This document shows, piece by piece, positions 34,819-48,540 of a stretch of DNA of 64,000 bases (the first letter of the stretch is position 1; each line of letters starts with the position of its first letter). Position numbers and translations under genes: made by a program. The DNA is from Buxus sempervirens. Its lineage: Eukaryota; Streptophyta; Magnoliopsida; Buxales; Buxaceae. The stretch lies in NCBI GenBank assembly GCA_947561395.2, contig OX387190.1, positions 18,842,858 through 18,906,857 of the forward strand, given 5' to 3'. The notes below the pieces were generated by a model. It was not told where the DNA came from. It searched no databases and saw nothing but the letters and a program-made list of their open reading frames with translations.

Positions 34819-36487
34819 GAGTTTGAGAAGCATGTAAGTCAGAACAACCTTGCTCTGTAAGCTGCATATTGTTCCACAAAATCAGTACGTATATTTAAGC
34901 AATAAAATTCAATTAGTAGTAAAGCAAAAATCATTAAGTTGATTACATAAAGCTATGATTGCATGTAATTGGAGACTGAAAGCATTGATGACAACCAAGT
35001 ACAAGGCTAGCTTATTAACATATTTTTGAACCTGAAAGTTCATGGCTTGCAACTTAATTACATTCTTATCAGGAATGAAAATAACTTATGTTTTAGACAA
35101 AAACAATGGGAACAGTAACTAACCTGTGCACAAGTTGTCCATCTGTGTAAAATATAGAGCTGAAGGGTCATTAAAAAAAGGTCAGTAATCATCAAAGGCT
35201 ACTCAACCACCCAAATGTGTCTGATACATACACTCAACAACTATAGGTGTGCCTCATACTTGATAAAGGGTAAGAAGCTAAAATTGGAGATGGAATCGAA
35301 CATTATTTCAGAAAACATTCAAGTTCCCCTCAGTTTGAGAGAATGATCCAAGTAAAGTTGTTAGCACACATGTCACATGTGGTAGCAACAACCAACCATT
35401 CTATGGCCCACTGAACTTCAAATGCAAATAGTTTTCATTGTTCTTATAAATATTGCAATTGCAGATGGTGACAGCCATTTGGACATCTAACTATCATCAT
35501 AAAATTAGCATCTAGAAGTAAATTATTCTCATCTGAAAATCATATGCTAGAGACCCATAACATTAACTAAAAAAAGTGGAAAACACTAATCTTGGCCTAG
35601 AGTCATGTGGAATCATTCTTCCATATGTAAACACCCAAAATTTCCAAACTATTTGAGGTTAAGTTACAAATGGCCGGTTCAGCAACAATTTAGACATTCA
35701 TAGAAGAATATGCAGGCACGGAATGATAATCGATACAAAGCATATAGTCAAGATCATGAGAAAACAACAAAGATGCCCAATTGCACTTTTAAACAATTGG
35801 TCTTTGTCCGCAAGTCTAAATCACCTTACTTTCAATAAAATAGGATATCTCAAGTTGTTTTTGAGAGTTCTAACAAAATTAGAGACTGTTTAAATTGTAG
35901 ATCCATACAGAATCCAACACCTTCCTTCCAACCATTGAGTAAATCAAGACCTAATCATCAAACCATGAAGGAAAATGGAAGTAGAAATGAAAATGAGCAT
36001 TCAAAAACAGCACCAAGGTTTACATATCCAGGAAAAGGATTATGGGCACAAGCACTACCAAGAAATATCAAAACCCAACTGCACTCCACAAATTTTCACT
36101 CTCAACTCTCTACACTAGATCTTCTCACACCCATGCATATTAGGAGCAGTAGATCCTCCCACAGCCAACTCTAATCACAAATCCAGTCAAAACATTCTAC
36201 CTCTCTTAACAGAAACCAACTTCCTCCTTCAAGAGCAATTATACCCTGAGAAATTCAGCTTCTTCAAGCGTAATCAACAAACACTTGTTCCCAGAATCAG
36301 AACCACATACAAACTTTGAATAATAAGAGAAAATTAAATTGTTCACAAAATTTCAAAGCCACAAGAAATACCAAAAAGGATATTTCCAGAAATACTAAGC
36401 TAAATTGATCTGCAAGACCAGCTTTGTGACATACACCAATTCAATCCTAGTACCTTATGGCCTAAACCACAAAATTACTAGAATTGG
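34819..36487. other. Unassigned DNA
   Basis: AT-rich, without recognised genes. Bases 36348-36424 are a near copy of 48541-48616 in the same orientation. The plus-strand open frame at 35935-36174 shows no protein features. Confidence 0.5.
36348..36424 (+). repeat. Left copy of a direct repeat of about 76 bp
   Basis: TTTCAAAGCCACAAGAAATA through AAATTGATCTG to AGACCAGCTT closely matches 48541-48616. The two copies bracket a 12-kb block containing LTR E and its internal DNA. Confidence 0.75.
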
Positions 36488-37559
36488 TGTGTCGAGCGAC
36501 AAGTAAATCCGGGTCTTAATTAAAATTTAAGACAATAAATCCGAATTCACTCATCTATGAACACTAACAATCATCTGATACCAACAGATAATACATGCTC
36601 ATAAAATATATCAGAGTGCAATAAATCTAATAATGGTAAAGCGGAAGACTTAAATGAATATCTATCTCGAAATCATAATCTCAGAATGTAAAAACACTAA
36701 AATGAAATACAATTAAGTACAATGAATAAAACGATAACTGCTATACCTCTACATCTGGATCTACCCGAAACCAACTGCCAATACTCTGGAATCTGCACAG
36801 TCTATATATAATAAACTAAATGAGATCGGAGATCCCAGTACGCCATCATATGAGAAATTAAATAAACATGCAGATATATCTCAAATCATAATACATCACA
36901 AGTAATCATGTGCAAGTGAGACAACCCTATATCTCACTAAATAATATGAATTCACTGTAAGCACCCAAATTTTGATCAAACAAAAAAAAAGAAAAAAAAA
37001 GAAGAAGAAAAGAAAAGAAGAAAACAAAAAATGTGCTAAAAGACAGCAGAAAAGTCAAACCGCGAGGGGACAAAAGTTTAATTTTTGATCAAGTGCAATT
37101 TGGCCACCATACTTCCTCCTAATGATTAGGAAATTCCGACACGATTCTAACGCAACTGAGCTTGCTCAGATCGGAGTCCGGATGAGGAAGATATGAGCCG
37201 GTCAAACTTGAAGGGAAGCCGAAAGTTGACTTTTTGTTAAACCCCGAATCAATTGCTTAGTCTTATCCCAATGGATATAGGACTCCGATACAGTTCTAAC
37301 GCAACTGAGTTTGCTCAAATCGGAGTCTGGATGAAGAAGATATGATCTGTTGAAGTTTTCGGGCAACAAAAGCCGGAAACTGCACACGTGGCAAGAAACG
37401 CAGGAAAATATCTCGGGGGGCAATCCGTGAATATCCAAACATGCAAGATATCTCAGGGACTAAATCAAAAAGTCGCAGGGACCAAATCTGTGAATATCCA
37501 AGTTTATCGGAGTAATCTGCAAATATCCAGGGAGCAAATATGTAAATATCGGATTTGTA

Positions 37560-37805
37560 TCCGATCATATATGTCAGATACACATATTTTTGTGTATATC
37601 CGACATTATTGGTCAAATACAAGAGATACGATGTGCGATTCACGTCGATTCACTGACGGATTTGCATAGAAAAATTAAAATTTTTGAAATAATTGTGTTT
37701 GTATTTGACATTTTATGTCGGATACAAAGGAAGTACAGTGTATCCAACATAAAATGCCGGATACAAAGGAAGTGTAGTGTATCCGACATTAAATGCCAGA
37801 TACAA
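37560..37805 (+). promoter_or_regulatory. GTATCCGACAT dyad array upstream of the A2 TATA box
   Basis: Repeated GTATCCGACAT/ATGCCGGATAC half-sites form imperfect palindromes about 39 bp apart, the last ending about 10 bp before TATAAAAA (37815). The arrangement is shared with A3 (42470-42715) and resembles B2. Confidence 0.5.
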
Positions 37806-37814
37806 AAATTTGCC

Positions 37815-37822
37815 TATAAAAA
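37815..37822 (+). promoter_or_regulatory. TATA box of LTR A2
   Basis: CCTATAAAAAGGCAGCAGC, matching TCTATAAAAAGGCAATAGC in A3. Confidence 0.7.
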
Positions 37823-40800
37823 GGCAGCAGCAGCCCCATTTCGGGGGTTGGCTGTTTTTCCCCTTTCTTCCCTCTTTGTTCCTGCTCTGAAATCCCTTCC
37901 TCTTGTCCCCCTTTGGCTCCCCAAACCCTTCAAGCATTACCTCAAGGCTCTCCCACTCTCTCTTTTCTTCTTCTTCTCCATTTTCCCCCAAGCAAGGAGG
38001 AGGTTTGCTGCTGTTAGTGGTGCAAGAGGACTGTCCAACTACTGTTTGGCTTCAAGAGGAGTTCCATACTCAACGAAAGGGTTCTAAAACCCTCAGGTAT
38101 TGACTCTCATCATCTTTGTTCATACATATATGAAAATGAAGGCTTTTTAGAGTGTTTTGCTTTCCTTAGCATAAGTCTATTCTCATGTTCAGTTTCCACA
38201 TGTTTTTCCTTTGTCTCTCTAATATGGAAGTCTCCAAAGGTAAGGGAGGCCTATCCATGATCCAATGGGAGGATGAGGGCTTTTCTCCATATTTTTTGGT
38301 GTTCCTGGCTACTGTATTACATGTTTGGTTTCATTTTGGGTGGGAGCATGTTCCCTTTTAAGAACCCATCCAATGTATCCCTAATGTAACCCCCCAATGC
38401 TCTTTCCCTTATTTCTTTCTTTTCTATATTTTATTTTCTTATGATGAATGTTTCTAACATGCTATAAGTTATACGTAGCATGCATGTATAGGTGCATGAA
38501 AATCCCACCAGCGTGCTCCTACCCCCTTTGTCTATACCCCACTACCAACTTTTACATGCCATGATAGGAAATTTGTCGATTGCTCTGTGGATGTTCTCTT
38601 TTGGGAAGCACGCCTAAGTGAGTATGTGTTTGTATGCACCATGTCTTGACTAGTGTTTTTTTTTGGTTTTTTTGTTTTCTTAAGCCCCATGTGATCCCCT
38701 TTTGTGTGTTTAGTTTGCTGTTAGATGAGATAGTGAGTAGAATTCGCATGTGCTTAGTTGCTTGGTCATCTATCCTCTGGTTTTGTTCACTTGTTGGTAG
38801 ATGGACTAAGTGAGACCAAAACAGGGACGGCTTGGTCCCTATTTCATGAAAGATGGCAATCCAAATGGGAGAAAGCAACTCCCTATGCCTTCTCCTCCTT
38901 TCCCATGATGCAAACCCCCTAAAAAAGACAAAGAGAGGGGGTATTCCCCCTCCACAAAACCATGGTGGGCCCACGTAGGGGCCCACGCAGCTCCTGGAAC
39001 ATCTCCAAGAGCCTGGAAACCCAATCCCCTTGCATAAGGCCCGAAAAAACCTCTCTAGGTGCTGATCCGACAACTCAGGTCAGATCAGCCTATGTTCATT
39101 TGTAGCCGACATCTAAGATCGGCTACATATGCTCCCGTGTGTAGCCGACAACTCAAGTCGGCTACACTGCTGAAATCTCATTTGCTGTTTTTTTTGTGTT
39201 ACATATAATGTTCTTGCTCTCTTAATCGAACCGAATGAACCAGTAGGGTTTTCGGGCGACCCGGAAACCCAAAATGGGACGGAGACCATTCCGGTCCAAT
39301 TTGGTACCTGGTGGGCTTTCCAACGGGGCCCACCAATCCCGACCAACTCACTAGGATGTAAATAAGAAAACTAAGTTAATCGAGTGGGCCAGACCATCCG
39401 AGGCCCACCAAGGCCCAATCTTGAAGCATGATGGCTTAGCTTAGGTTGTGGTTTGGCCAAGACCAAGGGCAAGGCCTGTCGGGCCCACTAAGTCCATTGA
39501 ATCAACAAGGTTAGGGTTTCCAAACCCTAACTCAGGAAGCCTCGGGCTTTCAAGCCCAAACCCAGGTAAAGGGCCCCAAGCCCAAAGCCTGGTCCATTTT
39601 GGCATAACTAATCAAGATAACTCAAATCACTTGGCAACCAATTGTGTGGCTCACCCAGGGGCCCACGAAGCAATCCTGGCCCACTTGGCATGAAAATCAT
39701 CTAAAATCCTAAACCTGAACTTCAAAGTAAACTCAACTCAACTGAACCAAAGCCCAAAGGGCCTCTCAGGCTAGACTGAGGCCCACCAGGGGGCATGTGG
39801 ACTTAACCAAGCCCACCAAGGAATCCACGAGCCTTCCAACGGGGCCCGCCCAACCAGACTCATCTCACTTTAACTAAAGAAGATAAAATCAAGTAAAGGG
39901 ACCCACACCACTTTGGCAGTCCCGCAAGACTCAATAAATGTGCATGCTGGAATAGGATTCGGGTGAGAAACCAAATTGACTCAAAACTAGGACGGGACCC
40001 GTCACCTGACGGGGTGAACTGGGGTGTCTACGGACTTCCCCAGACCGCAACCGAGACCTTAACCAAAATCTCAAGCCGCAGACTGCCTAATAGAAAAACC
40101 TAGGTACCCAGATGTCTGCCTGCACCCCATCAGGCAGTGGCGACTCCAACCTTCCCGAATTACCCTTTAGGAGGCACACCCACCCATGCGACCATGCGCA
40201 CATTCACAACAAGGTTCAAAAGAATTACAATAATCATCAAATGGAATATATAAATCAATTTATAACTTAGAACCAAACCAATTCAATTAATCCGATAAAC
40301 CATTCATATTATATCACAAGGCTAATCAATGTAATGTCCAGCCGAAACTATAGACATCGGCCAGGACTACAACTATAGTATTTAGACTGGGATGCACAGT
40401 CCTTGGATCATAAGATCACCACACACAACACATTTCGGGTAAATCCCCTTTTACCGGGAAATACCAATCACATCGCTCACACTGCCAAGAGGAATCAAAT
40501 GTCTCGACTGGCTTTGCCAAGAGGAATCACACATCTCGACTGGCTCACATCACAAAACAAATAAAAACATACCGAGAGGAATCCTCAACATAACCAGCTT
40601 CGTCGCTCTAATCAGTACAACTCCCTTTACTCCTATACTGATGAGCCCTCACACACTCAAGTTTTAATTATCTTTTTATGCATCCACACAAACTGCTGGA
40701 TATCCAAAACATAATAAGGATCTCTCTTAAGATCAAATAGTGAAATTCATTTGGCCCTTACTAACCAGTAAATTGCTAACCCACTATTGATAAGTTAAAC

Positions 40801-42469
40801 TTATCACAGGGTAAAGCCATTTTAATAAGGGTGCAATATACACAAATCAAAACTATAAATACTCAAGTGTGGATTGACCTAATCAAATATGCATATTTTT
40901 CAAAAATAAGCATACTATAATATAAAATGCAATTTGGAAATATGCTAGTGGAATTCACAAAAAATATTTAATAACAAGGATAAACATCATTGTTTGAAAC
41001 TTACTACAGATATATAATCGATAAAACCCAATTAGGGCTCTCTAATGCAAATAAATGAATCATCACACAACCATTCTCGTACAATTCCCCACTTTTAATT
41101 AAATTGACCAAAATTCTCTTTCATGCAATAGGCTAAATTTCACCTATATTACAATTTTCTCTTTACTTTTATTAAATTGACCTTATCATATTTTTAAATT
41201 AATTTATAAATCTTAAAAATCACTTTTAAGCACTTTTTCATTGAATTTTAATTTTCTTTCAAGTTTTGACTAAAATGTAATTATTTATTAGGATTTGAAA
41301 CTGATTTGTTAAATTTAATTTAAATCTGAATAAAAACTTAATTCTTTAAGTACTGTACACTAATTTATAAATAGCTCTCACATTATATACTAAACCTAAA
41401 TATTGATTCTATATATAACTGTTTTCGGATTAATATACAAATTTTGTACTGAAAATTACTTACTTTCCACGTGTCGACGATAGCACTATTCATTCATTTT
41501 CTGTGATTAAATGACCTACTTTGAGGATTTCTCTAGATCAATCCAGGAATCCTCTTAACCTAAAATCAGTTCCTACGTAATCTACACTTGGTAAACTAAT
41601 TTTTAAGCTATTAAACTAAGATTTAGAATAATGTTTACATAGTTTTGAAGACATCCCAGAACTTCTCAAAACCATTTGAAACAAATGAACTAAAGAGAAA
41701 AAGAGAGTTTCCGTGATGCTCTCTATGATCCAACTGAAATCAATTCAAATCTTAATAATGCCAAGCCACAACCATTCATTGAATTCCAAGCCATGGATTA
41801 TACTTAGGATCTAAGGATGCACAGGAGTTAAGATGTCAACTTCAATAAGCCCAGAATAGTAAAACCAGTTGTAAGCACCTTATTTTTGCACCCCTGGAAG
41901 TGTTGAAAATGAAAACTCTGGCAGAAAGTCAAACCCTGAGGGGACAAAAAGTTGACCTTTTGATCAGGTGATAATTGGACGCTTTGCTTTATCTCAATGG
42001 ATAGAGAATCCTGACACGAGTCCAACGCAACTGAGTTTGCTGGAATCGGAGTCCGGATGAAGGTTCTGTGGGCCGGTCAAACTTGAGGGTGAGCCGAAAG
42101 TTGACTTTTTTTGAACCCCGTGCCAGGTGCTTAGCTCTACATCGTTGGATAGAGGGCTCCGATACGATCCTAACACAATTGAGTTTGCCCAAATCGGAGT
42201 CCGGATGAAGGAGATATGAGCTGTCAAAGGTCCCGAGCAGCAAGCCGGAAGCTGCACACGTGGCAAAGAAACTGCACACGTGGCAGCGAACGCAGCAAAA
42301 TATCTCAAGGGGCAATCTTTAAATATCCAAAACTTGCCAAATATCTCAAGGACTAAACCAAAATTCGCAGGGGGCAATATGCAGATATCCAAAAGTGTCA
42401 AATCGGTCGAATCAGTCAAATCGGTCAAGTCGAGGGGCAAATCCGTAATTTTTTCAATTTGTATCCGAT

Positions 42470-42715
42470 CAAATATGTCGGATACACATGCTTTTATTCA
42501 TATCCGACATATAATGCTGGATACAAGAGATTTGCCCGCGAGATTCGCGCAATTCGCTGACAGATACGCGCAGAAAATTAAATTTTGGAAATGATTGTGT
42601 TTGTATCCGATATAATATGCCGGATACAAAGGAAGTGCAGTGTATCCGACATAATATGCCGGATACAAAGGAAGTATAGTGTATCCGACATTAAATGCCG
42701 GATACAAAAATGTTT
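42470..42715 (+). promoter_or_regulatory. Dyad array upstream of the A3 TATA box
   Basis: At least four units with GTATCCGACATAATATGCCG or close variants, each followed by GATACAAAGGAAG, end just before the TATA box. Half-sites are conserved while the central three or four bases vary. Confidence 0.55.
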
Positions 42716-42716
42716 C

Positions 42717-42724
42717 TATAAAAA
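42717..42724 (+). promoter_or_regulatory. TATA box of LTR A3
   Basis: TCTATAAAAAGGCAATAGCAG directly after the dyad array. Confidence 0.7.
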
Positions 42725-45700
42725 GGCAATAGCAGCCCCATTTCCGGGGTTGGCTTCCCATTTCTGTTCTTCCCCTTTCTTCCCCCTCTGAGCCAGCTCC
42801 GAAACCTCCAACCTTTGCCCCTCCTTGCACCCCAAACCCAACAACCTCCTTGCTTGACCATTTTACCCTTCCCTACTCCCTTCTCTCCCTCACTCAAGAA
42901 CTTGAAGAAGGGGAAGAGGCTACTGTTGGTGGGAGGAGGTGCTACTCCAGCTGCTTCCTTCACTTTAAGGAGGCTCCACACATCTCATTCCAGGGTTTTA
43001 ACCCTAAGGTATTGTTTCTTGCTACCATTTGTTTCACATATATAAAAATAAAGTGATTTTGAGAAGGTTTTAAGAGTCTTGTGTTTTTTGTTTGAAATGC
43101 ATCTTTTGACATGGCTTTTATGTGTTTCCCCCTTTGCTTTCTTCGCATAAGATGCCTCCCGTGGTAGGGGGAGTGAGTATGGTCTCAAGCAATGGAGGGT
43201 TCCTATTTGCATGTGGTCTTAAAGGCATTTTTTATGCCATGTGTCGCCATGACTTTGTTCCATTCGAATGGGGGGAGGGTTGTTCCCCCTTGGTTGATCA
43301 TCCAATGTAACCCCTATAACCCCCCTTTTCTCAACCCTTCTTGGTGGTTTCCTCTCTCGCTAAGTAAGGGGCTGTTTCAAGCATGGTTAGAAAGGAAGCA
43401 TGCATATGTGTAAATGTGGGAATGTTTAGTGATTAGGAAGTATGTATGTCTGTGTATGAGCATGATCCCTCTCCCCTTCTTTCCTGTCTTTTCCTCCGTT
43501 GGTGGTTGCTGTTCTGGGCGCAAGCAGCGACCTTTGCATGTTAAATGAGCAAGCTTATGAGTCATTCTTGAGGTTGCTGTTATTGGCAGCAGCAGCGCCT
43601 TACTTTCTTTTAATAGTCTTCATTAACATTCTATTATTCACCGAAATCACAGCATGCTCCCCAACCCCCTTTAGATGCTTGTTGCGTTGTTCATTCCCAT
43701 GCACCCTAGGACGAAATATAGGCCTCAAATGGAGCATTGTTTTTTATGGATTCCTTTCTCTTGTTGATCATATTGATTGCTGCTCCTTTGGCTGTGAACA
43801 ACCGGAACCGAGGTACACGACCTCTGTTCCTTTGACGGATTCAACCCAAGAGAAAGACAAAGAGGAAGCCCCCACTTGTCTCCCTAGTTTGGCTTGGAAA
43901 GCCCCAAAGAAGAGCCGAGTGGCTCTCACCTGAACCAATGTGGGCTCACACAGGAGCCCACACAATCCCTGGAACCCCTGAGAAGCCTAGGAACCCAACC
44001 CCAATGCAAAAATCTGGAAAAAGGCTTTTGTATGTTAATCCGGCAACTCAGGCCGGATCAACAGAGCCCCATTCGTAGCCGGCAAAAGATGCCGGATACA
44101 CTGAGCTCTGTGTGTAACCGGCATCTCAGGCCGGCTACACTGCCAGAATACCATTTTTCGCCATTTTCTGATCTTGTGCTATATTTTTGGTTTGTTTGAT
44201 CAATCCGGGCGAACCAGTAGGGTTTCCGGGTGACCCGGAAACCCAAGATGGGCCATGGACCGACCCGGTCCGAATTGCTTCCCGGTGGGCCTTCCAACGG
44301 GGCCCACCAAGCTCGACAAACCTATTGTGCTTAAATAAGATGATTAAGAGAGTTGAGTGGGCCAGACCCTTTGAGGCCCACCAAAGCCCAACTGGGGCAA
44401 CATGCATGTTTAGATCTAGGTTTGGTTTGGCCGAGACTGCGGGTAGGCCCGATCGGGCCCGCTAAAGCCCATTAAATCGAACCAATTTTAGGGTTTCCAA
44501 ACCCTAACTCACGAAGACTTGGGCTTTCAAGCCCAAGCCCAGGTAAAGGGCCCCAAGCCCAAATCCTGGCCCACTTTGGCACAGATTAAGAAAGATAATC
44601 AAAAATACTTTGCAACCAACTGTGTGGCCCACTCAAGGGCCCACAAAGCAATCCCGGCCCACTTTGGCATGGAAATCCACTTAAATAATCGAACTTGAAA
44701 TCCAAATAAAATTAATTCATTTGAACCAAGCCCAAAGGGCCTTTCAGGCTAGACCGAGGCTCACTAGGGGACACGTGGGCTCAACCAAGCCCACCAAGGA
44801 ATCTACAGACCTTCCAACGAGGCCCGCCCAATCAGACTCATCTCATCTTTAACTAAAAAGATAAAATCAAGTAAAGGGACCTACACCGCTTTGGCGGTCC
44901 CATTAGACTTAACCGAATTGAATGCTGGATTAGAAATCGGGTGAGTGAGAGACCAAAGTTGACTCAAACCAGGAACCTATGGGACCCGTCATTTGACGAG
45001 GTGGACTGGGGTGTCTACGGACTTCCCCAGACCGCAACCGAGAACTTGCTTAGAGTCTCAAGCCGCAGACCAAGCCTTAATAGACAAGAATAGGCACCCA
45101 GGTGTCTGCTTGCACCCCATCAGGCAATGGCGACTCCAAACAATCCCGAGGCACGCATCGCTTTGCGTGCGCCTCATCGTGCGACCGAAATCAGGTGCGC
45201 ACACCAGTAAACTTCAATAAGCCAAGAACTTACATCTGAAACCAGATTTAAGCTATTTAACTAATTGTTTTGCTAATTCCTAATACGTATAGTAGCGATT
45301 AAATCTTTCAATTCAAAATCAACATAAGTGATGGTCTTACCTGATTTTGCAGATTCAAAACTCAGTTGGAAGATGATGATGTCTGCGGTTCCAACCCCAA
45401 TCACCAACTCTAAGCTACTCCAGTTATATACTCTTCTTTGGACTCTACCAGAAGCAATGGATTGAGAGAGAGTAGAAGATTGAGAGGGAGAAGAATAGCA
45501 GATGGGAAGAACAAAGCTGTGGGCAGGAAATTACGAAGCTGTCGACAGGAAATTGAAGGCGGTTTCTCTCTTTCTCTCCCGACTCCATTCAATCTAAAAT
45601 CTTAAATAAACTTAAACCCGCTCCTATACTCTACACCTCCACCTAACTATCCTACGAATTGCTCCCAATCAATCCGATACATACCTAAACTAAAATAGCC

Positions 45701-45897
45701 CCTAGGGTCCTATTTCCAAACACCATATAACCATCCTCAGAAACTTGCCACCCAATGAAATAAAGCAATATATTAAAATTGTTTAAATTCTAATTAAATC
45801 CCAAAATTTGCAATAAATTCCCAATAACTTACCAAAATTAGTAGAAAATATCATTTTTAATCCAAAGCACCAACTTCAAGAATTTTTGGATGTTACA

Positions 45898-48540
45898 AAA
45901 CCTCCCCTCTAAAAATAATTCCGTCCTCACAATTACAAAATAAGGTAGGGATGAAATTATTACAATCTAAAATCAAAACCACTTCTTAATTAAAATTAAA
46001 TAATGTTAGTTATAAACATGGAATTCAATCCGGTATCAGTCATGATTCAATGTGTCAGTATCACCTGACAATTAGTCGAGGTCAAATGAACTCTGTTCAC
46101 AACCGATCCTGGGACCTGTGGGTTATAGGCCCACCAAAATTAATGAAAACTTTTTTCATTTGAATTTACACAACAGACAAAATAACTTAAAATTCACTCA
46201 TGCTCAAAAGTTCAAAATATCTGAGCAAATATTGATAACTACACAACACTGATATTTGACTCGGTTAAATTAAGTTAAAATGCATAACTCATAAGGTTTG
46301 GTTTTCCGCAAATAGCAATATCAAATTACAACTGATAATCTAAAAATGCATTAAACATCATTCTCTCAAAGTTTGAAATCCAACTAGAACAAGAGAACAA
46401 TTTAAACTGATAAGAAAATTGGTTCGAAATTCATAAACCTATGGCAATCTTATTTATCTTCATAATGTTAAGAGAAACAATATAAAGCAATTTATAATTC
46501 TAATATTCAAAGCTTATATATGAAATTAAAATCACAATTAACACTCTAACTAAACATATTAAGAACTTGAAACTTTGAAACACAAGGATTGTACAAAATT
46601 ATAAAATGAATTGCTTAACAAGGCAACTCCATATTAGTTCATTGATAAATCAATGTAAAACTAAGCACAATTTATAACTATTTGATAAGGCAAATATTAA
46701 TTGGTATACAAGGTCTTACTAAAGCATGGAGAGAAATAATACAACATTTTAATTAGTAATGACATACAAAAGGTAAATGAAACTTCAATGAACTGCGAAG
46801 AAAACATAAGATTCGAAATCATATTGCAAAATTGGAAATATGAATTCCCAAATAATAAAATTGTCATAACAAATTCAACAATGTAACTTAGTTAATTAAG
46901 ATTGCAAAAGGATCCAATTGATCCAATCTGCACATAGATATCTTAGACATAACTTTTAAAGCAAACTAATTAGAGGAAAAGTTCAAAACCATGTAAATGC
47001 TCACAAATTGCTAAACTAAGGAAGAGGTACGAAATATCAACGAGATATGGCAGCATAAAAACAAGAAGGCAAAATAGAAAATGATGGATATGGGCATCCT
47101 AAGATGGGATCTTGAACTCATCAAGTGCTACCTGCTCTTGTCCTATGCTACAAACATTTACTATGATTGAAATCTTCAAAATACTTTCATACATGCAAAA
47201 TTGTTTCATCAGTTAAAATTGTATAAAGCTAATCTCATAAACTTATCAACAATGATTAAAATTCAACATAAATATTCCTAGAATTTATATAAATTCATCA
47301 CTAAAGCACAATGTCAAATAGTTTACTAAATTTTATTAAATCATAGAGAAAATAACATAACATCGTAAAACAATAAAATGTAAAAGATAATTGAGATCCT
47401 TTATGAACTGCAGAACCAAATATTAAATTTATTGTTAAAAAAAAGTATCAACTAACTTATAAGGATCTTAAGAAATCAAAAGGAGAGATAATATAAGATC
47501 TTAAATAAAATGAAGTACAAGGAATAGGTGGAATGGGAATGAACTGCCAGATGAATCTAAGATTCAAAAGCATCTAAAATCCATTACTAAACCAAATATC
47601 AACTGGTAGAAAGAATAACATAATATCTTAAATAGGAGTGAAATATAAGAAGTAAATGAAATTTCAATGAGCTGCAAAATAATTATAAGGCTTAGAATCA
47701 TATTGTAAACTTGGAAATATCGACTGAAAAATCACAAAATTATAATGACAACATTCAACAATATAATTCAATTAATCAAAACCACAAAAATGTTCAATTC
47801 CACTGTACTAAATACTTAAGTATCTTGAAGAAGTCTTGAACCGGCTTGAGCAAATAAAAGGTTACAAATCATAAGAATATCCACAATATGATAAATCAAG
47901 GAGAAAATATAAAATGTCAACAAAATATGATAACATTAGAACATAAAAGAGCAAAGCAGAAATAATGGACATAACCAATCTAGAATAGGTTATGAACCCA
48001 TCACAAACTACTTACACTAGTCTTATGTCATAAACCACACAAAATTTAAATCTTTAGAACACTCGCGAAATTTAAAATTATAAAACCTCATAAAGTAGTG
48101 ACAAAATAATTGAAGCTAATTGAAGAACCATTAAAATGACTTCCAAATGCCATAAACAATCTTTGACAAAATTAACAATAAAAGGTGAAAGAATTTAAAT
48201 CAATTGTCCTTAAAATTTCCTATGCAAAACGTAATTATCCTAAAGCCAAGCTCCACTCAAATTGAATAAATAAATTATTGTGAATCCCAAAGCTTAAAAT
48301 ATAAACCTTGTACTATATAAAATGGTAAGATGAATTAATTACAAAAAATTCATTAAACATTTGTTCAAAATCAAAATTCACATTACAATGTAAAAAGATA
48401 CAAGAAATGGGGAGAAATAGAATTTTAAATATTTATAGCAAAATCAAAACAAATAAGGATTGCATCAATCAAATCATAAGATCGTAACTTTAACTAAACA
48501 AATATGTGGTAAAACTTCGAGAAATCTGATGGAAATGTAT
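45898..48540. other. Non-coding internal DNA next to LTR E
   Basis: Very AT-rich with no gag-pol homology except the pol-tail-like bases beside the LTR. It includes an 880-bp tandem duplication. It could be the untranslated internal part of E or a non-autonomous derivative. Confidence 0.45.
46741..48500. repeat. Tandem duplication of about 880 bp
   Basis: Diverged copies align from AAATGAAACTTCAATGAACTG (46777; quoted in part) with AAATGAAATTTCAATGAGCTG (about 47656) through GGGATCTTGAACTCATCA (about 47107) with GGTTATGAACCCATCA (about 47988). Confidence 0.7.

Larger units (their letters stand above)
36956..40202 (+). mobile_element. A2: solo LTR of family A
   Basis: Starts TGTAAGCACCC, ends CCATGCGCACA, with a perfect TSD TTCAC (36951-36955 and 40203-40207). 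It is 3,247 bp. It holds two 147-bp-type modules, GTATCCG/CGGATAC dyads (37555-37805), a TATA box (37815-37822) and GGGCCC-rich 3' DNA with AGCCGACATCTAAGATCGG. Open frames around 37.3-38.1 kb and 38.5-39.1 kb are LTR sequence, not genes. Confidence 0.93.
41870..45203 (+). mobile_element. A3: solo LTR of family A
   Basis: Starts TGTAAGCACCTT, ends CAGGTGCGCACA, with a perfect TSD CCAGT (41865-41869 and 45204-45208). It is 3,334 bp, the longest A copy. It has two 147-bp-type modules, the dyad array, a TATA box at 42717-42724, GGGCCC-rich 3' DNA and the terminal GGCACGCATC/TTTGCGTGCGCC hairpin. Like A2 it lies inside LTR E. Confidence 0.93.
36488..45897 (-). mobile_element. E: LTR of a large retrotransposon, split by A2 and A3
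   Basis: On the minus strand it starts TGTAACATCCAAAAATTC (45897) and ends CGCTCGACACA (36488). Just outside the start, the minus strand reads GAGGACGGAATTATTTTTAG and GAGGGGAGGTTTTG, like the tail of a chromovirus-type pol, so this is probably a 3' LTR with internal DNA to the right. Removing A2, A3 and one TSD copy for each leaves about 2.8 kb. Near its 3' end it has AGAGTGCA, as in G1 and G2, and a GCCAAGAGGAATCA/CTCGACTGGCT minisatellite (40480-40600). No TSD joins 36488 and 45897, as expected if this is one LTR of a longer element. Confidence 0.6.

Noticed and set aside
37590-38087. 165-residue plus-strand frame and neighbouring frames to 39.1 kb
   Set aside because: They cross the TATA box and leader of solo LTR A2, and the parallel region in A3 is not conserved as protein.
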